NCBI GenBank assembly: GCA_963842125.1
Contig: CAWJFE010000001.1
Location: forward strand, 186,001-250,000
Length of the DNA stretch: 64,000 nucleotides
Source of the DNA: CAWCWK01 sp963842125
GTDB taxonomy: Bacteria; Pseudomonadota; Alphaproteobacteria; Rhizobiales; CAWCWK01
Direction: 5' to 3'
Shown one piece after another: positions 16,311 through 26,521 of the stretch. Numbering within the stretch: the first letter of the stretch is position 1; each line of letters starts with the position of its first letter. A model generated the notes under the pieces. It did not search any database and was not told the origin of the DNA. It saw only the letters and a list, made by a program, of their open reading frames with translations. The translations under genes were made by a program, and so were the position numbers.

Positions 16311-17104
16311 GTCGCCGCTTCGACGGCGCGCGCGGTCATCACGCGGATGAGGTTGGCGCGGTAGGCGGGGGAGGCGTGCATGTCGGTGATGAGGCCGTCG
16401 GACGCGATCTCGACGGACTTGACCGCATCGGCCGAGAAGTTCGCGTCGAGCGCGGCCTCGAGGCCCGCATGGCGAAAGACGCCGTTCTCGCCCGCACCCG
16501 TTATCGCAACGCGTACGCCGTCGGCCTGTCTGGCGACGAAGACGCCGCACATCGCATAGCGCGAGGCCGGGTTGCGGAACTTGGCATAGGCCGCCGCCTC
16601 GGCGCCCCGAACCTTGATCGCGGTCAGGATCTCGCCCTCGTCGAGCGCGGTCGTGAACATCCCATCGAAGAAGTCCTCGGCCGCGATCTCGCGCCGGTCC
16701 GTCACCAGGGTCGCACCAAGGGCGAGCATGGCGGCGGGGTAGTCGGCGGCCGGATCGTTGTTGGCGATCGATCCGCCGATGGTCCCGAGGTGCCGCACGG
16801 CCGGATCGCCGATCTTGCCGGCCAACTTGGCGAGCGAGGGCACGAGCGACCGGACCGCCTCGTCGGTAGCGACCTCGGCATGGGTCGTCATCGCGCCGAT
16901 GACGACGGCGTCGCCATCGCGCCGGACACCCCGCAACTCCGGCATGGCGCGCAGATCGACGAGGTCGGACGGCGCGGCGAGATGGAGCTTCAACGTCGGC
17001 AGCAGCGTCTGGCCGCCGGCGATCAGCGTCGCCTCCCCTTTCTCGGCTAGGAGGGAGGCGGCCTCGGCAACCGAGGACGGGCGGTGATAGTGGGCTTCGT
17101 ACAT
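16307..17104 (-). CDS. CoxM-type FAD-binding subunit of a molybdenum hydroxylase
   Basis: FAD subunit of the xanthine oxidase superfamily, 265 residues, which passes electrons from the iron-sulfur subunit to an acceptor. The FAD motifs AGGQTLLPTLKLH (near residue 29) and TIGGSIANNDPAADYPAA (near 107) match the CO-dehydrogenase medium subunit group. GGGAGGGGA upstream of ATG 17104 supports the start. It is the last gene of the L and S subunit operon, with 14 bp after the large subunit. Its stop codon lies in repeat copy B. Related subunits serve CO, nicotine, aldehyde or purine hydroxylases. Confidence 0.9.
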   Translation of the reverse strand: MYEAHYHRPSSVAEAASLLAEKGEATLIAGGQTLLPTLKLHLAAPSDLVDLRAMPELRGVRRDGDAVVIGAMTTHAEVATDEAVRSLVPSLAKLAGKIGDPAVRHLGTIGGSIANNDPAADYPAAMLALGATLVTDRREIAAEDFFDGMFTTALDEGEILTAIKVRGAEAAAYAKFRNPASRYAMCGVFVARQADGVRVAITGAGENGVFRHAGLEAALDANFSADAVKSVEIASDGLITDMHASPAYRANLIRVMTARAVEAAT

Positions 17105-17118
17105 GTGCGTCCCCTCCC

Positions 17119-19506
17119 CTATTCGGCCGCGATGGGCATGCGCGCGGCTTCGATGGCCGACCAGACGGCGAGCGGCGTCGCTGGCATGGCGAGCGCCTCG
17201 CTGCCGATCGCGTCGGTGATCGCGTTGATGACGGCCGGCGGCGCGCCGATCGCCCCCGCCTCGCCGCAGCCCTTGAGCCCAAGCGGATTGTTGGGGCTGG
17301 GCGTGCAGCCGTGGTCGACCTTGAAGCTGGGCAGATCGTCCGCACGCGGCATGCAGTAGTCCATATAGGAGCCGGTCAGGAGCTGTCCCGCATCGTCGTA
17401 GACGATACCCTCCAACATGGCCTGCCCGATGCCTTGCGCGACGCCGCCATGGACCTGCCCCTCGACGATCATCGGATTGATGATGGTGCCGAAATCGTCC
17501 GCCGCGACGAACTGGATGATCTCCGTCACGCCCGTCTCGGGATCGACCTCGACCTCGCAGATGAAGGCGCCCGACGGGAAGGAGAAGTTGACGGGGTCGA
17601 AGAAGCTCGTCTCCTTCAGCCCCGGCTCGATGCCTTCAGGCAGGTTGTGCGCCATGTAGGCGGCCAGGCCCACCTCGTGCCAGGCCATCGACTTGTCGGT
17701 GCCTTTGACCTTGGCCTCGCCGTTCTCGATGACGATGTCGTCCTCGGAGGCTTCCAGCGTGTGGGCGACGATGGTCTTCACCTTCGCCTCCACCTTGTCG
17801 AGCGCCTTCATGACGGCCGACATGCCGACCGGGCCTGAGCGAGAGCCATAGGTGCCCATGCCGAACTGCACCGTGTCGGTGTCGCCGTGGACGATCGAGA
17901 CGTTGTCGATCGGCACGCCGAACCGATCGGCCACGAGCTGGGCGAAGGTCGTATCGTGGCCTTGGCCGTGCGAGTGGCACCCGGTGAGGACCTCGATCGT
18001 GCCGGCCGGGTTGACCCGAACCTCGGCGCTCTCCCAGAGACCGACACCGGCACCCAGTGAGCCCGCAGCGGCCGAGGGGGCGAGCCCACACGCCTCGATG
18101 AAGCAGGAATAGCCGAGCCCGCGCATCTTGCCGCGCCGGGCCGCTTCCTGCCGACGCGCCTCGAAGCCTTCGACGTCGGCGGCCTTTTGCGCCATGTCGA
18201 GAATGGCGTCGAAATCGCCCGCGTCATAGGCGAGCAGAACCTGGGTCTGATAGGGGAACTCGCGGATGAAGTTCTGCCGGCGCAGATCGGCCGGGTCGCG
18301 GCCCATCTCGCGGGCCGCCGTCTCCATCATCCGCTCGACGAGGTAGGTCGCTTCCGGCCGCCCGGCGCCCCGGTAGGCATCGACGGGCACGGTGTTGGTA
18401 TAGACCGCCTTCACGTTCCCGTAGATGGCCGGAATGTCGTACTGGCCCGACAGAAGCGTGCCGTAGAGATAGGTCGGCGTCGCCGTCGCGAAGAGCGACG
18501 CGTAGGCACCGATATTGGCGATCGTGTCGACCTTGAAGCCGACGATCCGGCCGTCCGCGTCGAAACCCATGCGCGCCGTCGTGACGTGATCGCGCCCATG
18601 CGCGTCGGTCATGAAGGCTTCGGAGCGGGTCGAGGTCCACTTGATCGAGCGGCCGGTCTTGAGGCTCGCCCAGAGGCAGGTGATCTCTTCCGGGTAGATG
18701 TAGATCTTGGAGCCGAAGCCGCCGCCGACATCGGGCGCGATCACACGCAGCTTGTGTTCCGGCGCGACGTTGTAGAAGGCCGAGAGGACGAGACGGGCGA
18801 CGTGCGGGTTCTGGCTCGTCGTATAGAGCGTGTAGTGGTCGTCGGCCTCGTCATAGATCGAGATCGCGACGCGCGGCTCCATCGCATTGGGCGAGAGCCG
18901 GTTGTTGGTGATCTCGAGCTCGGTGATGTGGGCCGCACCGGCCAGCGCCGCGTCGGTCTTGGCCTCCTCGCCGATCTCCCAGTCGAAGCAGAGATTGTTG
19001 GCGATCTCGTCATGGACGAGGGATTTACCGTCTTCCATCGTCGTCGCGGTCGCGGCGCTCGCGCCGAGCACCTCGTAGGAGACCTCGACGCGCTCCGCCG
19101 CGAGCCGGGCCGTCGCCTCGTCGTCGGCGACGACGATCGCGACCGCATCGCCGACATAGCGCACCTTGTCGGTCGCGAGCGCCGACCAGGCGCCGATATT
19201 CATCGGGCTGCCGTCCTTCGACGTGATCGACCAGCCGGTGATGATGTTGCCGATACCGTCGCCGGTGAGTTGCTGGCCGTTCAGGACGGCGACGACGCCC
19301 GGCATGGCCTCGGCCGCCGAGGCGTCGATGCCCGTCACCTTGGCGTGCGCATGGGGGGAGCGAACGAAGGCGGCGTAGGCCTGGTTCTCCATGCGCATGT
19401 CGTCCGTGTACCGGCCCTTGCCGGTGATGAAGCGCTTGTCTTCCTTGCGCTTCACGCGGGCGCCGATGCCGTCGCCCTTGATCTCTTGCGGGTTTCCGCC
19501 GTCCAT
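17119..19506 (-). CDS. CoxL-like molybdopterin-binding large subunit (form II)
   Basis: Catalytic subunit of a three-part molybdenum hydroxylase, 795 residues. The N-terminal a/b hammerhead domain begins GIGARVKRKEDKRFITGKG, and the Mo-cofactor motifs GGGFGSK (261-267) and GCGEAGAIGAPP near the C terminus are present. The active-site loop reads AYRGAGR (377-383), the form II pattern; proven CO dehydrogenases have AYxCSFR. The Cu-binding cysteine is therefore missing and CO oxidation is unlikely; an aldehyde, purine-like or N-heteroaromatic substrate is more probable. GAGGA precedes ATG 19506. Confidence 0.9.
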   Translation of the reverse strand: MDGGNPQEIKGDGIGARVKRKEDKRFITGKGRYTDDMRMENQAYAAFVRSPHAHAKVTGIDASAAEAMPGVVAVLNGQQLTGDGIGNIITGWSITSKDGSPMNIGAWSALATDKVRYVGDAVAIVVADDEATARLAAERVEVSYEVLGASAATATTMEDGKSLVHDEIANNLCFDWEIGEEAKTDAALAGAAHITELEITNNRLSPNAMEPRVAISIYDEADDHYTLYTTSQNPHVARLVLSAFYNVAPEHKLRVIAPDVGGGFGSKIYIYPEEITCLWASLKTGRSIKWTSTRSEAFMTDAHGRDHVTTARMGFDADGRIVGFKVDTIANIGAYASLFATATPTYLYGTLLSGQYDIPAIYGNVKAVYTNTVPVDAYRGAGRPEATYLVERMMETAAREMGRDPADLRRQNFIREFPYQTQVLLAYDAGDFDAILDMAQKAADVEGFEARRQEAARRGKMRGLGYSCFIEACGLAPSAAAGSLGAGVGLWESAEVRVNPAGTIEVLTGCHSHGQGHDTTFAQLVADRFGVPIDNVSIVHGDTDTVQFGMGTYGSRSGPVGMSAVMKALDKVEAKVKTIVAHTLEASEDDIVIENGEAKVKGTDKSMAWHEVGLAAYMAHNLPEGIEPGLKETSFFDPVNFSFPSGAFICEVEVDPETGVTEIIQFVAADDFGTIINPMIVEGQVHGGVAQGIGQAMLEGIVYDDAGQLLTGSYMDYCMPRADDLPSFKVDHGCTPSPNNPLGLKGCGEAGAIGAPPAVINAITDAIGSEALAMPATPLAVWSAIEAARMPIAAE

Positions 19507-19588
19507 GGTCGTGTCCTCGTATCGTGGGGCGTATCGGCCGGTGACGGCGCCGCCCAGTGTTGGATCTGCCGGCCCGAAGGCCCGCGCG

Positions 19589-20149
<561 letters not shown>

Positions 20150-20337
20150 GCCAAGTCCCTCCCGAGCACGTCCTGGGGCAGGTTCGGGCCTGCGCCCTCT
20201 CGTTCACGGGAGACTAACCGCTCGGCCCGACCACGCAAGTGCTATTGCCCTCTGGCGATACACGACCTTCGTCCGATAGAGGGCCAGTCTATTCTTTCGC
20301 ACACGCAGCAAACCCTTCGCAAACGCGAGACGAAAGC

Positions 20338-21555
20338 TTACGATCGGTGCATTGCAGGGAGAACGCCCGGCCCCGACAGGCTGCCGGCGAGATCGGCGAC
20401 GCTCGCGAGCGAGTGGCAGGCATAGAGCCCGTCGACATGCGGCAGAAGCGCGCGCACGCCGCCGGCCTCGGGGCTGAACCCTTCGAAGCGCAGCAGGGGA
20501 TTGAGCCAAAGGAGGCGGCGGCAGGACAGGCCGAGCCGTTCGGCCTGGATGCCGAGCGCGTGCGGTGAGCCGCGCTCCAGCCCATCGGTGACGAGGAGGA
20601 CGCTCGCATTTGATCCGAGCACGCGGCGCGACCAGTCCTTGTTGAAGCGCTCCAGAGCCTCGCCGATGCGTGTGCCGCCCGACCAGTCTTGCGCCGACAC
20701 TCCGACGGCGGCGAGCGCGGCGTCGGGATCGCGCTGGCCGAGCGCGCGCGTGACGTTGGTCAGCCGCGTGCCGAAGGTGAAGGCGTGGACATGCCCCCAG
20801 TCCCGCGTCGGCGCATGGGTGAGGGCGTGGAGGAAGACGAGGATGAGCCGCGAATAGACCGACATCGAGCCCGATATGTCGCAGAGGACGACGAGGTCCG
20901 GCCTGCGCGGGCGCGGTGCCCGGCGCACGAGGCCCGCCATCTCGCCGCCCCGGCGTAGGCTCGCGCGGAGGGTCGCGCCGAAGTCCGGTGCCTGGCCCCG
21001 CGCGCCGGGGCGGGTGCGGCGTCCATAGAGGCGCGGCACGGGGAGGCTCAGCGTCCGGATCGCGGCCTCCGCTTCGGCAAGCTCGGCGCCGCTCATCTGC
21101 TCGAAATCCATCGCCGCCAGGCGCTCCGCGCCGGAGAGGCTGAGGCGGGCGTCGAACGTGATCTCCTCGCGCGTGTCCTTCGGCTTCGGCGGCTCGGGCG
21201 GTGCCCCTAGCGCCTCGCTCGCCCGGCGCTCGGCGGCGGCGGGCGGCGGCGGCTGCGCCTCCCCGCGCTGCAGCGGCGAGAGCGTGTGCATCATCTTCTC
21301 CAGGATCTCCGGGTCGCGCCAGAAGAGGGCGAAGACCTGATCGAAGAGGTCGAGTTGGGTCGCGCGCGTCACCATCACGGCCCGCAGCGCGGCGTGGAAG
21401 TCCGCCCGGTGGCGAAAGCCGGTGGCCGCCAGCGCCTCGATGGCGGTGCGCGTCTCGGCCGTGCCGACATTGAGCCCCGCCCGCCGCAGGGCCTGCGCGA
21501 AATGGACGACGTTCTCCGGCAGCCGACCCGGCAGATCGAGCGCGGCGCCCGTCAC
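20338..21555 (-). CDS. CoxE-like von Willebrand factor A domain protein
   Basis: A 405-residue protein whose C-terminal half is a VWA domain with the metal-ion-dependent adhesion motif DISGSMS (Asp226), a SGGTRIG threonine and VTDGLERG. In carboxydotrophs CoxE works with the AAA+ protein CoxD to mature the molybdenum centre; the same role is inferred here. The start is GTG 21555, overlapping the MoxR stop in GTGA, which implies translational coupling. The longer frame to 22218 is a shadow of moxR. The middle region is rich in Pro, Ala and Glu. Confidence 0.9.
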   Translation of the reverse strand: MTGAALDLPGRLPENVVHFAQALRRAGLNVGTAETRTAIEALAATGFRHRADFHAALRAVMVTRATQLDLFDQVFALFWRDPEILEKMMHTLSPLQRGEAQPPPPAAAERRASEALGAPPEPPKPKDTREEITFDARLSLSGAERLAAMDFEQMSGAELAEAEAAIRTLSLPVPRLYGRRTRPGARGQAPDFGATLRASLRRGGEMAGLVRRAPRPRRPDLVVLCDISGSMSVYSRLILVFLHALTHAPTRDWGHVHAFTFGTRLTNVTRALGQRDPDAALAAVGVSAQDWSGGTRIGEALERFNKDWSRRVLGSNASVLLVTDGLERGSPHALGIQAERLGLSCRRLLWLNPLLRFEGFSPEAGGVRALLPHVDGLYACHSLASVADLAGSLSGPGVLPAMHRS

Positions 21556-22460
21556 ACGCTCGCCAGTCTGGTGCGGGCCTCGGCGAGAAGGCGGGTGGTC
21601 TCGGAGGCCGAGACCCGGGCGATGTCGTCCTGATATTTGAGGATCGCGCCCAGCGTGTCCGACACGATCTCGGGCGAGAGCGCGACCGTGTCGAGCGCCA
21701 CCAGCGCCCGCGCCCAGTCGAGCGTCTCGGCGACGCCGGGCGCCTTGAAGAGGTCCTCGCCCCTCAGCGCCTGGATGAACGCGACGATCTCGGCCGAGAG
21801 CGTGCCCGAGGCCTCGGGCACCCGCGCGTCGAGGATCGCCATTTCGCGTGCGAAATCCGGATAGCCGACCCAGTGGTAAAGGCAGCGCCGCTTCAACGCG
21901 TCGTGGACCTCGCGAGTGCGGTTGGAGGTCAGGATCACGATGGGGGGCTCGGCCGCGGCGATGGTGCCGATCTCGGGGATCGTGACCTGGAAGTCCGACA
22001 GCGCCTCGAGAAGGAAGGCCTCGAAGGGCTCGTCCGTCCGGTCGACCTCGTCGATGAGGAGGACGGGCGGGCCTTCGGCGTGGGGCGTCATCGCCTCCAG
22101 GAGCGGGCGGCGGATGAGATAGTCGTCCGAGAAGAGCTCGGCCTTGAGCGCGCGCCGGTCCGTCTCGCCCGACGCCTCGGCGGTGCGGATCGCGATCATC
22201 TGTGCGGCGAAGTTCCACTCGTAGAGCGCCGACGCGGTGTCGAGCCCCTCATAGCACTGCAGCCGGATGAGCCTTCGCCCAAGGCCGGAGGCGAGCGCCT
22301 TGGCGATCTCGGTCTTGCCCGTCCCCGGCTCGCCCTCGAGGAAGAGCGGCTTGGCAAGAGCGAGTGACAGGAAGGCGACGGTGGCGAGATCGCGCCCGGC
22401 GACATAGTCCTCGCCGGCCAAGAGCGCGGCCGTCTCGTCGATGCTCGTCGGTGTCGTCAC
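21552..22460 (-). CDS. MoxR/CoxD-like AAA+ ATPase
   Basis: AAA+ ATPase of 302 residues with Walker A GEPGTGKTE (43-51) and Walker B VLLIDEVDR, plus the sensor NRTRE. In cox operons the CoxD ATPase and the VWA protein CoxE are needed to assemble the sulfurated molybdenum site. It starts at GTG 22460 with GAGG about 8 bases upstream and overlaps the coxE-like gene by 4 bp. CoxF, CoxG and CoxI homologues are not found nearby. Confidence 0.92.
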   Translation of the reverse strand: MTTPTSIDETAALLAGEDYVAGRDLATVAFLSLALAKPLFLEGEPGTGKTEIAKALASGLGRRLIRLQCYEGLDTASALYEWNFAAQMIAIRTAEASGETDRRALKAELFSDDYLIRRPLLEAMTPHAEGPPVLLIDEVDRTDEPFEAFLLEALSDFQVTIPEIGTIAAAEPPIVILTSNRTREVHDALKRRCLYHWVGYPDFAREMAILDARVPEASGTLSAEIVAFIQALRGEDLFKAPGVAETLDWARALVALDTVALSPEIVSDTLGAILKYQDDIARVSASETTRLLAEARTRLASV

Positions 22461-22574
22461 GCAGCGGCCGCCTCGATTGGGGAAGGCGTCTAACTAGGGG
22501 CAGGCGGGGCGCGGCGGCAAGATGCGGATCGCTGGGGCCTTTCGGGCGAGCCGACGACGCGCTAGGCTTCGACC

Positions 22575-23036
22575 ATGACACACTCTCCCGACTGGAAGCA
22601 TGACGGCGTGCGGGTCATCCCCGCCGGATCGCTCGACGACAACACGCCCCAGACGCCCGGCATGCACCGCGAGGCGGCGATCAATCTCGCGCGTGTCGGC
22701 GCCCAGAAGCTCTGGGCCGGCACCGTCACCATCCATGCAGGCGCCAAGACCGGCGCGCACCATCACGGCGCTCTCGAGAGCGTGATCTACATCCTGCGCG
22801 GCCGGGCACGGATGCGCTGGGGGGAAGCGCTCGAATTCGTCGCCGAGGCGGGTCCCGGCGACTTCATCTTCGTGCCGCCATACGTGCCGCATCAGGAGAT
22901 CAACGCCTCGAGCGACGAGCCGCTCGAATGCGTGCTCGTGCGCTCGGACAACGAGGCCGTCGTGATCAATCTGGACATCGCGGCCAGCGAGGAGACGACC
23001 GAGGTCGCCTGGATCGATCCGATCCACCGGTCTTAA
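22575..23036 (+). CDS. Cupin-domain protein
   Basis: A 153-residue single cupin barrel. The first motif is GAHHHGALESV with likely metal ligands His62, His64 and Glu68; the second is PGDFIFVPPYVPHQE with His106. A complete 3-His/1-Glu site suggests a metal-dependent enzyme or sensor; the substrate is not evident. It is divergent from moxR and convergent with the dehydrogenase gene: the two stop codons overlap within TTAA. Confidence 0.88.
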   Translation: MTHSPDWKHDGVRVIPAGSLDDNTPQTPGMHREAAINLARVGAQKLWAGTVTIHAGAKTGAHHHGALESVIYILRGRARMRWGEALEFVAEAGPGDFIFVPPYVPHQEINASSDEPLECVLVRSDNEAVVINLDIAASEETTEVAWIDPIHRS

Positions 23037-23989
23037 GGGTCGACGACATGGATCGGGTGGCCAGCCGCGAAGGCCAGCACGTTCTCGAACACGCGTGCGA
23101 ACTGCGCCTCGAACTCCTCACGCGTCACGTATCCGAGATGGGGCGTCGCGACGACATTCGGTAGCGCCAGGAGCGGATGGTCTGCGCCGGCCGGCTCCGT
23201 CTCGAAGACATCGACGGCGGCTTGACCGGGGCGGCCCTTCGCCAGTGCCGCCTCGAGGGCGCCGTCGGCGATCAGCCCGGCCCGGCTCGTGTTGACGAGG
23301 AGCGCGTCCGGCTTCATCGCCGCGAGGTCGTCCGCCGTCACGACGCCGCGCGTGCGGTCGGAGAGGCGCAGATGGAGCGAGACGACGTCGCAGGTCTCGA
23401 AGAGCTCGGCCCGGCTTTCAAGGACGGTGACGCCATCGGCCCTCGCCCGCTCGCGCGCCTCCTCGCTACCCCAGGCGACGGTCTCGCAGCCGAAGGCCCC
23501 GGCGTAGCCGGCGACGGCGCGACCGATCCGGCCATAGCTCCACACGCCGAAGCGTTTGCCGTGGAGCGTGCGACCGACCTTCGTTTGCCAGCGCCCCTCG
23601 GCGAGGCTCCGCGCCTGCGAGGGGATATGGCGGAAAGCGGAGAGGACGAGCCCGAAGGTCAGCTCGGCCGTCGCGTGCGGGGGCGTGCCGCCCGCCTTGC
23701 CGGACGAAACGGTGATGCCCCGCGCGGCGCAGGCCGCTACGTCGATATGCGGCACCGCGCCATGCTGGGCGATGAGCCGCAGCGTCGGCAACCGGTCGAG
23801 CAACGCGGCCGTGATCGGCATGCGCTCGCGGATGAGGACGAGCGCCTCGGCCTCGCCGATGGCGGCGGCCAGACGATCGGGGTCCGGCTCGTGCCGGGTC
23901 AGCACCGTCACCTCGTGTCCGTCGAGCGCTTCGATTGCATCGAGCGTGCGCACGGTATCCGCATAGTCGTCGAGGATCGTGATCTTCAT
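23033..23989 (-). CDS. D-2-hydroxyacid dehydrogenase family protein
   Basis: NAD-dependent oxidoreductase of 318 residues. The nucleotide-binding segment reads GVWSYGRIGRAVAGYAG (149-164), with the first Gly of the usual GxGxxG turned to Ser-Tyr. Catalytic residues are Arg236 (NTSRAGLI), Glu265 or Glu263 (VFETEP) and His284 (PHLGY). The closest named groups are phosphoglycerate- and glycerate-dehydrogenase-like proteins. The start is ATG 23989 (MKITILDDYAD); the frame to 24085 overruns the tRNA promoter. The gene is convergent with the cupin gene. Confidence 0.9.
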   Translation of the reverse strand: MKITILDDYADTVRTLDAIEALDGHEVTVLTRHEPDPDRLAAAIGEAEALVLIRERMPITAALLDRLPTLRLIAQHGAVPHIDVAACAARGITVSSGKAGGTPPHATAELTFGLVLSAFRHIPSQARSLAEGRWQTKVGRTLHGKRFGVWSYGRIGRAVAGYAGAFGCETVAWGSEEARERARADGVTVLESRAELFETCDVVSLHLRLSDRTRGVVTADDLAAMKPDALLVNTSRAGLIADGALEAALAKGRPGQAAVDVFETEPAGADHPLLALPNVVATPHLGYVTREEFEAQFARVFENVLAFAAGHPIHVVDP

Positions 23990-24060
23990 CCGTCGACTGT
24001 GCCGGGGCGGGCGGGCGCCGGCAAGACGGTAAGATGCGCAGCGCTTCGCCCAACGACGCC

Positions 24061-24089
24061 TTGACACCCGACGGCCCGACCACATAAAT
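24061..24089 (+). promoter_or_regulatory. Sigma-70 type promoter of tRNA-Ala
   Basis: TTGACA at 24061-24066 is followed after 17 bases by ATAAAT at 24084-24089. The tRNA begins 12 bp further on at 24102. This is the clearest housekeeping promoter in the window. Confidence 0.8.
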
Positions 24090-24101
24090 GCGCCCCATCG
24101 T

Positions 24102-24177
<76 letters not shown>

Positions 24178-24345
24178 GATCATCCCGATGATTCGAGACG
24201 ATAGGCAAGGGTGCCCGAGGGCTCCGCTGCCGCCGGATGCGGTCCGTTGCCATCGGCGCAGGTCCGCTAGACGCCCGATCTTTCCCTCATGAACATTGAA
24301 CCTTATGCCCCCCTTCGGAGCACAGAGCTCTAGGCCGTGAGCCCC

Positions 24346-25686
24346 TTAGTCGCGCCACCAAAGCGCGATCTCGGGGAAGATGATGAGTAGGGCGAGCGCA
24401 AAGACCTGGATGGCGATGAAGGGCAGGAGCGCCTTGAAGATGATGGCGAGCGTGATGTCGGGTGGCGCGACGGATTTGAGGTAGAAGGCAGCCGGCCCGA
24501 AGGGCGGCGACAGGAACGAGACCTGCATGTTCATCGAGAAGAGGACGCCGAACCAGATCGGATCGTAGCCGAGCCCGGTGATGATCGGCACGAAGATCGG
24601 CATGGTCAGGAGCGCGATGCCGACCCAATCGAGGAAGAGGCCGAGGACGAGAAGGATCGCCATCATCAAAAGGAGGATGACGGTCGGATTGTCGGAGACG
24701 CCGAGGAGCATGCTCTCGACGAAGCGGTTGCCGCCCATCAGGTTGTAGACGCCGATGAGAGCGGAGGCGCCGATGCCGATCCAGACGATCATGCCGCAGG
24801 TCGAGAGCGTCTGGAGGGCGGCGTCCTTCATCAGCTTGAAGGTCAGCTCGCCGCGCACCAGCGTCGAGAGGATGACGCCGACCACGCCGAGGCCCGATGC
24901 CTCGGTAACGGACGCGATGCCGCCATAGATCGAGCCGAGCACCATCGCGATGACGAGAAGCGGGAGCGCCAGGCCGATAACGAGGCGCCGGCCGGAGATC
25001 TCGGGCGTGTCGCCCTCGCCCTGGATGGGGGCGAGCGCGGGGTTGAGGTACGCGCGGGTGAGGACGTAGATCGCGTAGAAGCTCGCCAGCATCAGCCCCG
25101 GCGTGAACGACGCGGTGAAGAGGTCGGAGATCGAGACGTTGGCCGTCAGCCCGTAGATGATGAGGACGATGGAGGGCGGCACCATCGTGCCGAGCGCGCC
25201 GCCGGCGCACACGACGCCGATAGCGAGCGAGCGGTCGTAGCCGAGGCGGAGCATCTGCGGCAGGGCGAGGAGGCCCAGAAGCACGATCTCGCCGCCGATA
25301 ATGCCCGACATGGCCGCCAGCATGACCGCGACGACCAGCGTCTGCACCGCCAGCGCGCCTCTGATGCGCCCGCCCACCAGCTTCATCGCATCGAAGAGGT
25401 CGCGCGCGATGCCCGATCGGTCGAGGATCGAGGCCATCAGGACGAACATCGGTACGGCGACGAAGACGTAGGACTGGATGAAGGTGAAGATGCGCGACGT
25501 GATGAGCGGCACGGCCATCGGCCCGAACCAGCCGAGCGCGAAGATGAGCGCCGTCAGCAGCGTCACGAAGGCGAGCGGCATACCGGTGACGAGAAGACCC
25601 AGCAGCATGACCAGCATCAAAAGCGAAGCGCCGTCTATGCCCAGCCCCTTTAGGGAGCCGTAGAAGCCGAAGAAGTCGAATTCCAT
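24346..25686 (-). CDS. TRAP transporter large permease (DctM type), first TRAP system
   Basis: A 446-residue membrane protein with about 12 hydrophobic segments, the ion-driven permease of a tripartite ATP-independent periplasmic transporter. Family features include GMPLAFVTLL near the N terminus, the MSGIIGGEIVLLGLLALPQM segment, the ALGTMVPPSIVLIIYG motif and FLDWVGIALLTMPIFVPI. It follows the small subunit gene by 22 bp and ends the dctP-dctQ-dctM operon. The substrate is not indicated; a mannitol/chloroaromatic-type binding protein subgroup is possible. Confidence 0.93.
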   Translation of the reverse strand: MEFDFFGFYGSLKGLGIDGASLLMLVMLLGLLVTGMPLAFVTLLTALIFALGWFGPMAVPLITSRIFTFIQSYVFVAVPMFVLMASILDRSGIARDLFDAMKLVGGRIRGALAVQTLVVAVMLAAMSGIIGGEIVLLGLLALPQMLRLGYDRSLAIGVVCAGGALGTMVPPSIVLIIYGLTANVSISDLFTASFTPGLMLASFYAIYVLTRAYLNPALAPIQGEGDTPEISGRRLVIGLALPLLVIAMVLGSIYGGIASVTEASGLGVVGVILSTLVRGELTFKLMKDAALQTLSTCGMIVWIGIGASALIGVYNLMGGNRFVESMLLGVSDNPTVILLLMMAILLVLGLFLDWVGIALLTMPIFVPIITGLGYDPIWFGVLFSMNMQVSFLSPPFGPAAFYLKSVAPPDITLAIIFKALLPFIAIQVFALALLIIFPEIALWWRD

Positions 25687-25708
25687 AGTCCGCGCGTTCC
25701 GGTCGGCT

Positions 25709-26356
25709 CTACGTTGAGGCCCTGTCGGCCTGTCCGCCGCGCCCGCGCGCGTAGTTGATGATGAGGATGACGAACTGGATCGCCATGGCGACGATGACGC
25801 CGAAGAGGAAGAGCTTGACCAGCCCCGGATAGGGCGGGTTCCAGGCCGAGCCCGTCGTCTCCAGCCGGAAGACGCCCTGCGGTGTGAAGATCGAGCGACT
25901 GGCGTTCGACCAGGCGGCGAAGGCGAAGAAGAGCATCGTCACCAGCCCGATGATCGAGAGCACGATGTCGAGCACGCGCCGCGCGCGCGGGGGCACGGCA
26001 TCGTAGATGAGGACGACGCGGATATGCCGATCCCGGGAGAGCGCGTAGAGCCCGCCATAGGCGAAGCTGATGCCGCAAAGGAATGTCGTCGTCTCGTGCA
26101 CCCAAATCGTGGGCGAGAGGAAGACGTAGCGCATCACGATCTCGAAGAGGATGATGCCGGTCGAGACGAGAAAGCAGACGGCGAAGAAGACGCCGACCCG
26201 GTCGACCACCTTGCCGAAGCGCCCGGAGGCCGCCGGCACCGGCTCGCTCAGCACGTGCGGCGGGGTGTCTGGGATAGGCAAGGCACCAGGTTTGACGTCG
26301 GGAATGGCCTCGGACGTAGCCGCGAGGTCGATCTCGAGTTTGGTCCTGTCGGTCAC
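25709..26356 (-). CDS. TRAP transporter small permease (DctQ type), first TRAP system
   Basis: A 215-residue protein with four membrane helices, the small membrane component. The ILFEIVMRYVFLSPTIWVHE segment and SRDRHIRVVLIYD are characteristic. About 45 polar residues precede the first helix, longer than usual. The start is GTG 26356 and no good binding site is seen, so a start further downstream cannot be excluded. It lies between dctP (165 bp away) and dctM. Confidence 0.9.
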   Translation of the reverse strand: MTDRTKLEIDLAATSEAIPDVKPGALPIPDTPPHVLSEPVPAASGRFGKVVDRVGVFFAVCFLVSTGIILFEIVMRYVFLSPTIWVHETTTFLCGISFAYGGLYALSRDRHIRVVLIYDAVPPRARRVLDIVLSIIGLVTMLFFAFAAWSNASRSIFTPQGVFRLETTGSAWNPPYPGLVKLFLFGVIVAMAIQFVILIINYARGRGGQADRAST

Positions 26357-26435
26357 GCGCGTGCGCCCATCATGACGGGGAACGGGATGGGGCCGCCGGC
26401 GGGACGGGCGCCCCGCCGGACGGTCTCGAAGTCGC

Positions 26436-26460
26436 GATCCTCGGGCCCAAGCCCCGGATC
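26436..26460. repeat. Small palindrome related to the GATCCTCGGG family
   Basis: GATCCTCGGG at 26436-26445 faces CCCCGGATC at 26452-26460 around a short loop, between dctP and dctQ of the first TRAP system. Its arms resemble the larger palindromes at 59758-59787 and 59883-59912. It could attenuate dctQM relative to dctP. Confidence 0.5.
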
Positions 26461-26521
26461 GCGGCAGGCTGGTGGGAAGGCCGGCGCGGTCATCGTCTGA
26501 GGCCCGCGCCGCGCCTGTCGC